Source: RGIG2560 sp964418385
Lineage (GTDB): Bacteria > Patescibacteriota > Microgenomatia > UBA1400 > PJMF01
Direction: 5' to 3'
DNA length: 17,575 nucleotides
Assembly (NCBI GenBank): GCA_964418385.1
Contig: CAYQLH010000012.1
Span: 1 to 17,575 of the forward strand
Part shown: positions 5,956 through 13,550 of the stretch, one piece after another
How positions within the stretch are numbered: the stretch's first letter is position 1
Layout of the letters: each line of letters begins with the position of its first letter
Made by a program: the position numbers and the translations under genes
Notes under the pieces: generated by a model
What the model was told of the DNA's origin: nothing
The model's database searches: none
The model's input: the letters and a program-made list of their open reading frames with translations, nothing else

Positions 5956-7035
5956 ATGAGCAAAAAAGTGGCGATCGGTCTTTCTGGCGGTGTAGATAGC
6001 GCCACCAGTGCGCAGTTATTATTGGACCAAGGTTATGATGTCACCGGTTTTTACTTAAGTGGTCTTTATCCAGGGTCGGCGCAAGAAGCAGCCATTGCCG
6101 ATGTGCGCCAGGTGGCAGCTCACTTGGGTATAGAGGCAAAAATTGTGGATGTGTCCGCACAAAGTGAGATTTTGCGCGCTTATTTTGTGGAAACGTATCG
6201 CGCCGGACTGACGCCCAATGTCTGCACCGTTTGCAACCGAGAACTCAAATTTGGCTTTTTTTTCGAGTACGCACTTTCGCAAGGCTACGAAGCGGTGGCG
6301 ACCGGTCATTACGCCCGGCTGCAAAAACGCGCTGGCAAACAGTTTTTACAAACTGCCTGCGATGAGCGCAAAGATCAGTCGTATTTTTTGGGTTTGGTGG
6401 CTGAGGACGTCTGGGAACACGTGCTTTTCCCGGCTGGCGGTTATCACAAAAGTGAAATTCGCCAGATTGCAACTGAACGCGGTATTCCCGTGGCACACAA
6501 AGCCGAATCCATGGATGTCTGTTTTTTGCAATCCGGGCGCGTCCGTGATTTTTTGCAGGCAGAAATTGCGAGTCAACCGGGAGAAATCGTGGACGGCGCG
6601 GGCAAAGTTTTGGGGCAGCATCGCGGTTTGCAATTCTATACCATCGGTCAGCGTCAAGGCTTGGACATCCAGCCCACCACGCCGCAAACGAGCGTTTATT
6701 ACGTGCGCGCCAAAGATGCGGCGAGTAATCGCTTGATTGTGGGAACGGCGGCACAACTACGCCAAAAACAAATTGCTTGGAAAAACGCTACTGCTCGTCT
6801 CCAGGCGGAGCTGACACTGACGCCTGACGTGACACAGTGGCGAGCGCGGATCCGTCATCGAGGCGAGTTGCTGCCGGTAGCAAGCATCGCCAGCCAAGGC
6901 GAGACAGGAGTGGTGAATTTGGCGGCACCGGCTTGGGGCGTGAGTCCAGGGCAATTTGTCGTTTTTTACGCTCCAGCGGCTAACGGTGACGGCTGGCTCG
7001 TAATGGGCGCGGCGCAGATTGATGAGTGGCGGTAA
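5956..7035 (+). CDS. mnmA: tRNA-specific 2-thiouridylase MnmA
   Basis: MnmA adenylates and thiolates U34 of tRNA-Lys, -Glu and -Gln, using sulfur from a relay protein, to give s2U. The protein has 359 residues, typical for the family. It shows the PP-loop SGGVDSA (10-16), the first catalytic region VCTVCNRELKFG with C93 (89-100), ATGHYAR (115-121), KDQSYFLG (139-146) and the second catalytic Cys in ESMDVCF (C189). The C-terminal GQRQGL and beta-barrel region follow. The frame is open for 27 codons upstream of this ATG, but the conserved protein starts MSKKVAIGLSGG, and the promoter at 5938-5948 lies inside the longer version. No Shine-Dalgarno site is present. It is transcribed away from the efflux operon. 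Its base composition looks clearly more GC-rich than the glycan genes downstream. Confidence 0.96.
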   Translation: MSKKVAIGLSGGVDSATSAQLLLDQGYDVTGFYLSGLYPGSAQEAAIADVRQVAAHLGIEAKIVDVSAQSEILRAYFVETYRAGLTPNVCTVCNRELKFGFFFEYALSQGYEAVATGHYARLQKRAGKQFLQTACDERKDQSYFLGLVAEDVWEHVLFPAGGYHKSEIRQIATERGIPVAHKAESMDVCFLQSGRVRDFLQAEIASQPGEIVDGAGKVLGQHRGLQFYTIGQRQGLDIQPTTPQTSVYYVRAKDAASNRLIVGTAAQLRQKQIAWKNATARLQAELTLTPDVTQWRARIRHRGELLPVASIASQGETGVVNLAAPAWGVSPGQFVVFYAPAANGDGWLVMGAAQIDEWR

Positions 7036-7132
7036 AATTTTCAATTGACTGCAAAAACTTGACAAAACTGACGGAAATTTTCAGTGAAGTGGAAATTGGT
7101 GCAAGAAAAAAAGCGGTTTTCTGGGTTTAAAA

Positions 7133-7143
7133 TGTGGTATAAT
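7133..7143 (+). promoter_or_regulatory. Extended -10 promoter TGTGGTATAAT upstream of the PC4-like gene
   Basis: This is an exact TGTGG-TATAAT (7138-7143) with no clear -35 box. The predicted start is near 7150, leaving about 25 nt of leader that carries a strong ribosome-binding site. Confidence 0.7.
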
Positions 7144-7162
7144 CGCCAGTAACGAGCAAGGG

Positions 7163-7170
7163 AAGGAGGG
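7163..7170 (+). promoter_or_regulatory. Strong Shine-Dalgarno site deciding the ATG at 7175
   Basis: AAGGAGGG lies five bases from the ATG at 7175 and is the best ribosome-binding site in the window. A TTG immediately before the ATG (7172-7174) is too close to this site to be preferred as the start. Confidence 0.8.
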
Positions 7171-7174
7171 TTTG

Positions 7175-7393
7175 ATGTCAGACTTTCATTTTGAAATCAC
7201 CAAGGAACTAGGCGTGCTGTCGTCGAGTGCGAGCGGCTGGTCGCGAGAACTCAATCTCGTTTCATGGAATGGCGCTCCCGCGAAATACGACTTGCGCGAC
7301 TGGGCGCCCACACATGACAAAATGGGAAAGGGCATTTCGCTTACCCGCGAAGAAGTCTTGAAATTAAAAGAACTGTTGGCGGGAGTGGAGTAA
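7175..7393 (+). CDS. PC4/YdbC-family single-stranded DNA-binding protein
   Basis: This is a 72-residue protein. Its sequence FEITKELGVLS, GWSRELNLVSWNG, KYDLRDWAP and MGKGISLTREE follows the pattern of bacterial YdbC proteins, which carry the PC4 (transcription coactivator p15) fold. That fold is a small curved beta-sheet with a C-terminal helix that dimerises and binds single-stranded DNA or RNA. From family knowledge, a role in replication, repair or transcription is possible, but it is not settled. The gene stands alone: it has its own extended -10 promoter and a strong Shine-Dalgarno site, unlike most genes here. No clear terminator separates it from the glycan cluster, so some read-through is possible. 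Confidence 0.82.
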   Translation: MSDFHFEITKELGVLSSSASGWSRELNLVSWNGAPAKYDLRDWAPTHDKMGKGISLTREEVLKLKELLAGVE

Positions 7394-7443
7394 AATAGCA
7401 AAAGCATCATCACCAAGAATTTTCCATGTAAAAGTCGTTCACG

Positions 7444-7473
7444 TCATAAAAAGGCGGAATGATGTGGTATAAT
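7444..7473 (+). promoter_or_regulatory. Promoter of the surface-glycan cluster
   Basis: TGTGG-TATAAT lies at 7463-7473 (TATAAT at 7468-7473). TCATAAAAAGGCG at 7444-7456 is identical in sequence and spacing to 613-625 before the RNA/tRNA promoter, and 25 of 30 positions agree overall. The predicted start is near 7480, 40 nt before the GTG start of the fusion gene. I see no other promoter before the gene ending at 16126, so this may drive four genes. Confidence 0.68.
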
Positions 7474-7519
7474 ATACCATTAGGACGCAATAACAAAACA
7501 AGCGATGTAGAAAGCGAGC

Positions 7520-10500
7520 GTGACAGCAGAAACAAAAAAGGTAGCAAAAAAAGGAAATGATAGCCAATTGGTGTCCTTGTCGGAGGAATTTACTGGCGAG
7601 CGTTTTTTGCCAAATATCGATAATTCTGAAATGTCTATGGAGCACTATCAACGTTATTATAGTGTGCAAGAAATAGTAAGGGGGAAAGTAGTACTGGACG
7701 CAGCTTGTGGTGAAGGATATGGGAGTAAGTTTATAGCTCAAAACGCACTTGAGGTTTATGGTTTAGACAATGCGGCAACAACAATTAAAAATGCGCAAAT
7801 TAACTACAAAGCAGTCAAGAATTTAAAATTTACCATTGGCGACGTGGCCAAACTTCCTTATAAGGACAAATTTTTCGATGTGGTGGTTTCTTTTGAAACA
7901 ATAGAGCACGTCCCAGAGAAAGTGCAGGAACAGTTTTTGCACGAAATTTCACGAGTGCTAAAGGATGATGGCATTGTGATCATGTCGACGCCAAATAAGG
8001 CAGTTTATTCTGATAAAAATAATTATAAAAATCCTTTTCACATCAAGGAGTTTTATCGAGATGAATTTGTGAAATTTTTGCAAAAAAAGTTCAAGTACGT
8101 GCATCTTTATAAACAGTTTTTTGAAGTCGTAGCAGTGTTGGATAGTGAAGAGTCGCAGGTGGGTCCATGTCAGTATACTAGGAATGAAAAATATCACAAT
8201 GATGGTAAGTATTTGATAGCAGTGGCCAGCAAAAGAGAAATCCGCGAGCAGCTTGCCACTCATTTTTTGATGAACTCATATCAGGAATACGAGACCAGGA
8301 TCGAGAGAATATTGACGCTGCAAAACGAAGTGGAGATACGCAATGCTCATCTACAGAATGTAGATAAAGAAATGACTGCTGATCGTCAAATGATTACTGA
8401 GCAAAGGGCGAGTCTGGCGGCGCAAGAATCGAAATTGCATGAACGGGACCAAACGATTACTAATTTGCAGGCGAAGTTAAATGAACGAGATCAAGCAATT
8501 ACCAACTTACAAGGACACGTGGAGCAGTTATTGGAAAAGGAACGAGCTTGGGAACGCGAAAAGAATTCAAAAGCATATAAGTTGGCAATGATAGGACGTG
8601 CCGTCTCACAGTTTTTCATTCCAGAGCATTCTAAACGACGTTTTTTGGCGAAGGTTGTTTATAAATGCTTGCGCCACCCGCGTTTACTGGTGAAGATCTT
8701 TGATCCACAGCGCTGGCATGATTATCTAGAATTGCTGGCAAGCAATAACACTCAACTGGCGATGCAACAACTGGACACAGCTGCTGCTAATCAAGAAGCA
8801 ATTGCAGGTGGTTTTGACATTAGTGAATATGATATTGCACCTTTGTCGCCAACAGCACAAAAACTCTCTGCTTACAAGCCACTAAGTTTCCATCATTCTG
8901 CGCAACCGCTTGTTTCCATTATCATCCCGGTTTACAATCAGTTTAACTATACTTACAATTGTCTAGCAGCGATTTTGCGTCACACGGAAAATATTGACTA
9001 TGAAGTGATAATCGCTGATGATTGTTCCACAGACAATACCGTTAATATTGGCAAAATTGTCAGCGGGATTCAGGTGGTCACAACACCTGAAAACATGCGC
9101 TTTTTAAAGAATTGCAATTACGCCGCCAAGCAAGCCCGTGGAAAATATATATTTTTCCTCAACAATGATACGCAAGTGCAAGCAGGTTGGTTAAGCGAAC
9201 TTTTGCGCTTAATCGAGAATGACGACACCATTGGTATGGTAGGTTCTAAACTCATTTATCCCACCGGTCAATTACAAGAAGCCGGTGGCATTGTTTGGGA
9301 CGATGCTTCCGCTTGGAATTTTGGCCAGAAGCAAGACCCACACTTGCCGGAGTTTAACTATGTGAAAGAATGTGATTATATTTCTGGCGCGGCGATCATG
9401 ATCCGTCATTCACTATGGCAAGATATTGGCGGTTTTGATGAAACGTTTACACCTGCATATTATGAGGATGTTGATCTGGCAATGGCGGTACGCGCTCGTG
9501 GCAAACGTGTGATTTTACAACCGCTTTCGATAGTCATTCACTTCGAAGGTGTTTCCAATGGCACAGATGTTACAGCTGGTGTCAAAAAATATCAAGTGGA
9601 TAATCAAAAGAAATTCTTTGATAAATGGCAAACGGTACTTTTAAAAGAACACTTTCCTAATGCTCAGGAAGTTTTGCTTGCCCGCGATCGTAGTCGTTTC
9701 AAAAAGCATATTTTAGTCGTCGATCACTATGTGCCACATTATGATCAGGACGCTGGCGGTCGCTGCATTTACATGTATTTGCGGCTTTTTGTAGAGATGG
9801 GTTTGCAAGTCACGTTTATTGGTGACAATTTTTACAAGCACGAGCCATATACGACACACCTGGAACAATTAGGAATTGAAGTACTTTATGGCAACTATTA
9901 CCATGACCATTATGAAACGTGGTTGCAGGAAAACTTAAAATATTATGATTATGTTTATTTGTTGCGACCGCATATTGCAAGTAAATACATGGATATTGTC
10001 AAAGAATATAGTAATGCCAAGGTTTTTTACTTTGCTGTGGATTTGGCTCACATCAGATTGCAGCGTGAATTCGAGCTTACTGGCGATCAAAAAAAATTGG
10101 AAGAGGCCAAACACTGGCGTGAAGTGGAGTTGAAGCTTTTTTCACAGGCGGATGTAGGTCACGTGGTTGGCAGTTATGAGCAAGGGGTGTTGAAAAAAAT
10201 CTATCCAGAAAAACCAATTCGCAACATCCCCCTTTATATTTACGAGCAACTGCCACAAAACATCAATCGAGATTTTGCCAGTCGCCACGATTTACTTTTT
10301 GTAGGCGGTTTTAAACATCAACCAAACGTAGACGCGGTATTGTGGTTTGCGCATAAAATCTTTCCCGCTATTTTAGCCAAGTATCCAAAAATGATTTGGC
10401 ATGTTGTGGGTAACAATGTCCCTGAAGAAATTAAATCGCTTGCGAGCGAACACGTCATCATTGAGGGTCGTTTGAGCGATGAGGAATTGGGAAATCTTTA

Positions 10501-10807
10501 CCGTACTTGTCGGCTGGCAGTAGTACCATTGCGTTTTGGTGCCGGTGTCAAAGGCAAAGTAGTAGAGTCAGCGTATTACCAAATTCCTTTGGTAACTACT
10601 AGCATTGGTGCTGAAGGTTTGGATGCGACAATGGGTAATATGGTGGTCGTCGACGACGAGAAAAAAATTGCCGAGACGATTAATAATCTATACACTGATT
10701 TTAATCAATTATCGCAAATGTCACAAGCAGGTAAAACGTACATTGAAAAATACTTCACTAAACCACAAGCGCTGAAAGTTTTGAGAATGGATATTGATTC
10801 GCAATGA
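7520..10807 (+). CDS. Multidomain fusion: SAM methyltransferase, coiled coil, GT2 and GT4 glycosyltransferases
   Basis: This 1095-residue, probably cytoplasmic protein joins four parts. Residues 22-240 are a class I SAM methyltransferase of the glycan-cluster type: FTGERFLP (25-32), motif I VLDAACGEGYG (58-68) and VSFETIEHV (123-131). Residues 250-350 are predicted coiled coil, with a 14-residue unit repeated at 307-320 and 321-334. Residues 464-690 are a GT-A family 2 glycosyltransferase: VSIIIPVYNQ (465-474), ADDCSTDNT (499-507), the NND nucleotide-sugar motif (548-550), EDVDLAMAVRARGK (649-662) and a later His (674). Residues 728-1090 are a GT-B family 4 glycosyltransferase: FVGGFKHQPN (927-936) and the C-terminal FGAGVKGKVVES (1006-1017). 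The GTG start includes the conserved FTGERFLP; there is no clear Shine-Dalgarno site. It probably adds two sugars and a methyl group to a growing surface glycan. Sugars and acceptor cannot be named. Confidence 0.88.
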   Translation: MTAETKKVAKKGNDSQLVSLSEEFTGERFLPNIDNSEMSMEHYQRYYSVQEIVRGKVVLDAACGEGYGSKFIAQNALEVYGLDNAATTIKNAQINYKAVKNLKFTIGDVAKLPYKDKFFDVVVSFETIEHVPEKVQEQFLHEISRVLKDDGIVIMSTPNKAVYSDKNNYKNPFHIKEFYRDEFVKFLQKKFKYVHLYKQFFEVVAVLDSEESQVGPCQYTRNEKYHNDGKYLIAVASKREIREQLATHFLMNSYQEYETRIERILTLQNEVEIRNAHLQNVDKEMTADRQMITEQRASLAAQESKLHERDQTITNLQAKLNERDQAITNLQGHVEQLLEKERAWEREKNSKAYKLAMIGRAVSQFFIPEHSKRRFLAKVVYKCLRHPRLLVKIFDPQRWHDYLELLASNNTQLAMQQLDTAAANQEAIAGGFDISEYDIAPLSPTAQKLSAYKPLSFHHSAQPLVSIIIPVYNQFNYTYNCLAAILRHTENIDYEVIIADDCSTDNTVNIGKIVSGIQVVTTPENMRFLKNCNYAAKQARGKYIFFLNNDTQVQAGWLSELLRLIENDDTIGMVGSKLIYPTGQLQEAGGIVWDDASAWNFGQKQDPHLPEFNYVKECDYISGAAIMIRHSLWQDIGGFDETFTPAYYEDVDLAMAVRARGKRVILQPLSIVIHFEGVSNGTDVTAGVKKYQVDNQKKFFDKWQTVLLKEHFPNAQEVLLARDRSRFKKHILVVDHYVPHYDQDAGGRCIYMYLRLFVEMGLQVTFIGDNFYKHEPYTTHLEQLGIEVLYGNYYHDHYETWLQENLKYYDYVYLLRPHIASKYMDIVKEYSNAKVFYFAVDLAHIRLQREFELTGDQKKLEEAKHWREVELKLFSQADVGHVVGSYEQGVLKKIYPEKPIRNIPLYIYEQLPQNINRDFASRHDLLFVGGFKHQPNVDAVLWFAHKIFPAILAKYPKMIWHVVGNNVPEEIKSLASEHVIIEGRLSDEELGNLYRTCRLAVVPLRFGAGVKGKVVESAYYQIPLVTTSIGAEGLDATMGNMVVVDDEKKIAETINNLYTDFNQLSQMSQAGKTYIEKYFTKPQALKVLRMDIDSQ

Positions 10808-10840
10808 ATGTATAGCGCCAATTAATTGTTTTCACTCAAT

Positions 10841-13507
10841 ATGATAAAAAAGTCAAAGATTATTAATTGGTTTAAAAAAAATATATCATTGATTGTTTTA
10901 AGTGGTGTTTTTTTTATTTTCTCTTTATTTACTGGTTGCTTTCCAGTATCGACTGTTCCAAACACAGGCATTAGCTATGATATGATTTTTTCACCGTACA
11001 CAGACGGTTTTCATCGTAGTGATTACTTATACCCATATGGAGTTTATTACAATGAATCTTTTAGTCTTGTCCTTGTCCAAGAATTAATTAGTTTTTTCAT
11101 ATCAAATGCAGCAGTTATTTATTCTGTCATGTCTTTTATAATTTTTCTGATATCATTTTTTTCGATATATTTTATTCTATGCCAGTTAACTACCAATAAA
11201 ATAATAAGAATTCTTGGCGTGATTTTGTGGTTTATTTGCCCATACCTGAGTGCTCAAACAGGCATTCCTCCAGTTTTTTATGGTCTGCTTTTGTTGCCAC
11301 TGTGTTTTTCAGTTGATTACTTGATCTATAAATATCTGTATCTAAATGATTGCCGACATCAGTTTTATTGGCCAATACTTATTTGTTTGATGCGTCTTTT
11401 TATTGTCGCTGCTGGTTGGTATTACGGAGTTATCTCGGCAACAGCATCCTGTTTATTCTGGTTGTTTTTGCAAATGGCAGATGCGATCAAGTATAAGCAT
11501 TTCAAGATACTTTTTCTTTTGGGTCACATTATTATGCCATGGGCGTTTGCTTGCGCACTTGTTTATTCGTTAACGCCAAAAGACATCACTTCTTATACGA
11601 GCAGTTTAGAGTTTATAAATGGTAGCTCTGTCGATCTTGCAACAATTGTTTTACCTGCGCCGCAACAATTCATTGGTCGATGGTATTCTTATAAGAATCT
11701 TTTACCAGAACAAAATCATTTTACTGGTGATAATACCATGTGGCACAATTATCTTGGTTGGTCAATGATTTTTGTAATTATTTTTGCTTTCACCAAATTT
11801 CGGCGACGGATACCGAGAGAGCTTAATATTTTACTTTTGATAACACTCATTATCTTAATTATTTCTTTGGGTCCTTGTCTCAAGTTTCTAGCGTCGACCA
11901 CTTTAATCACGGGCACATATGATTCGTACCTTTTACCGATAGACGACTTAATTAAATTTCCTTGGTATCGAATATTTGAATTACTACCGTTTTCTATGAT
12001 GCGCGCCAACTATCGTTGGTTTGGTCTTGTTATCTTTTTTCATATCTTATTGTTTATTAAATCTTTTGATTTAATATATAATTTTTACAGCAAAAAGACG
12101 ACAAAAAAGAATTCACGCCTTTTCATGTTTACAATATTCTGTTTATCTATTATGGCGTACTATCCTAGAGAGGGCATTAGTAAACAAATTTCCTCGAAGA
12201 TTACTCGCATGTCAAATATCAACACCATTACAACGGATGTGGTCTCAGAAATTGATTCTGCAACCATCGACGGTGCAAGAACGGTATTTCTCGCTTATGA
12301 TTATAGCAATAATGGTTTTGTAATTCCTTACTTAACTTCGCAAGCTCACATCACAACTTATTCTGGAGCTGGGGACAAAAGCATGGCGACTGCTAGTAAA
12401 TACAAACCGAGAATTGTTTCCGAACTTGAAAACTCTGGCGATCCAGAAATTATCGCATATTTAACTACTCAGGTTTTGGAAAAGGATCTATCTGACTATA
12501 TTATTATGCCATTTTATGCTCTCAGAGAAAACTCATCTGTTTGGCCACCAAGCGAAAAGATTGCTCGTCACACGCGAGAAATCGCTTACAGTGCTATTTC
12601 TCATTTAGACAAGGATTTATATCAGATTTTTGAAGGTGATTGGCAACTAATTGTTTCGCGGAAACAAGTTAAACCTGTGTCAAAAAACATTATCGACAAT
12701 TTGGAAGATCACAAAGTGCACACCAAGAATCCACTTTTTGGAAATCATGAAGCAATTCAACTTGCAGCACATGAAGAAGTCGAAAAGGAATTTGTCATTG
12801 ATGATGGTTATGATGAATTATATCTGCAAGCTTATTTTGCTGACGATGACGACAAAACTGCAGAAATCGTGATTGAACAATATGACACCCAAAAAATTGA
12901 GGAAGTAACTATTGTACTTGATCGGAGTAATGATTATCAATTTGTTGAAAAAGAAATTCGCTTGGCACCCGATGCTAAAAGAGTTAAAGTTAGTTTAATC
13001 AATAACAACGATCTACCACTTGAAGTTAAAAAAGTCACGGTGACACTGGTAAACACCGCCAATTATTATTACAAGTCAGATTTTCATGATCCTGAGACTT
13101 TAGAAATACAAGGGAGATCAGGATTACATGGCGAAAAACTAGCCGTTGGATTTGAACTTCATGATGAACATAAAAATGAATCTAAAGACTATACTTTAAT
13201 GAAAATGATGGATAATTGGTGCAGCGAAATGACGTTTTATATTGGGAGTAAGGAGCGGTATTATTTGGTTACAATTAGTGGCGATGGACAAACTCCTTAT
13301 AATTATTGGATTGATAAAGAGATGGTCGCTGACAATGCGAAATTTGAACTTCAATATGATCATGGCAAGTATAGTCTTATCATTGATGATCATGAATTAT
13401 TAAATACAGATTTAGAGTTTAAAAACGTTTATATTTCCGATCTACCGGTGATTGTAGGTAGCGACTTCGATGGTAGGATTAGCAATTTGTTAGTTGAAAT
13501 CAATTAG
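10841..13507 (+). CDS. Large polytopic membrane protein (GT-C/YfhO-like) with C-terminal beta domains, LamG-like at the end
   Basis: From the ATG at 10841 the protein has 888 residues; a TTG at 10826 would add five. The N-terminal half (about 1-440) has roughly ten or more hydrophobic segments, with long outside loops and an MMRANYRWFG motif (386-395) before a late helix, reminiscent of YfhO and other GT-C-like membrane proteins that act on lipid-linked sugars. The remaining 450 residues are soluble and likely extracellular. A mixed domain (about 480-610) is followed by a beta-sandwich-like stretch rich in acidic residues (about 640-740). A final segment (about 750-888) ends KFELQYDHGKYSLIIDD, VYISDLPVIVG and FDGRISNLLVEI, the pattern of laminin-G/concanavalin-like sugar-binding domains. 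No Shine-Dalgarno site is visible. It follows the fusion gene by 33 bases, so the two are likely cotranscribed. Base composition is AT-rich. Its exact activity is unknown. Confidence 0.72.
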   Translation: MIKKSKIINWFKKNISLIVLSGVFFIFSLFTGCFPVSTVPNTGISYDMIFSPYTDGFHRSDYLYPYGVYYNESFSLVLVQELISFFISNAAVIYSVMSFIIFLISFFSIYFILCQLTTNKIIRILGVILWFICPYLSAQTGIPPVFYGLLLLPLCFSVDYLIYKYLYLNDCRHQFYWPILICLMRLFIVAAGWYYGVISATASCLFWLFLQMADAIKYKHFKILFLLGHIIMPWAFACALVYSLTPKDITSYTSSLEFINGSSVDLATIVLPAPQQFIGRWYSYKNLLPEQNHFTGDNTMWHNYLGWSMIFVIIFAFTKFRRRIPRELNILLLITLIILIISLGPCLKFLASTTLITGTYDSYLLPIDDLIKFPWYRIFELLPFSMMRANYRWFGLVIFFHILLFIKSFDLIYNFYSKKTTKKNSRLFMFTIFCLSIMAYYPREGISKQISSKITRMSNINTITTDVVSEIDSATIDGARTVFLAYDYSNNGFVIPYLTSQAHITTYSGAGDKSMATASKYKPRIVSELENSGDPEIIAYLTTQVLEKDLSDYIIMPFYALRENSSVWPPSEKIARHTREIAYSAISHLDKDLYQIFEGDWQLIVSRKQVKPVSKNIIDNLEDHKVHTKNPLFGNHEAIQLAAHEEVEKEFVIDDGYDELYLQAYFADDDDKTAEIVIEQYDTQKIEEVTIVLDRSNDYQFVEKEIRLAPDAKRVKVSLINNNDLPLEVKKVTVTLVNTANYYYKSDFHDPETLEIQGRSGLHGEKLAVGFELHDEHKNESKDYTLMKMMDNWCSEMTFYIGSKERYYLVTISGDGQTPYNYWIDKEMVADNAKFELQYDHGKYSLIIDDHELLNTDLEFKNVYISDLPVIVGSDFDGRISNLLVEIN

Positions 13508-13550
13508 AATGCAGTATGAGTTTATTGATACAAACGCCTTAATGCGATAG

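Noticed and set aside
7066..7090. ACTGA/TCAGT repeat after mnmA as a terminator
   Set aside because: It has a short stem, a large loop and no T-run.
10805..10807. Possible recoding of TGA, as in some CPR lineages
   Set aside because: The fusion gene ends naturally at TGA after a complete GT4 domain, and the conserved genes here contain no in-frame TGA, so the standard bacterial code fits.
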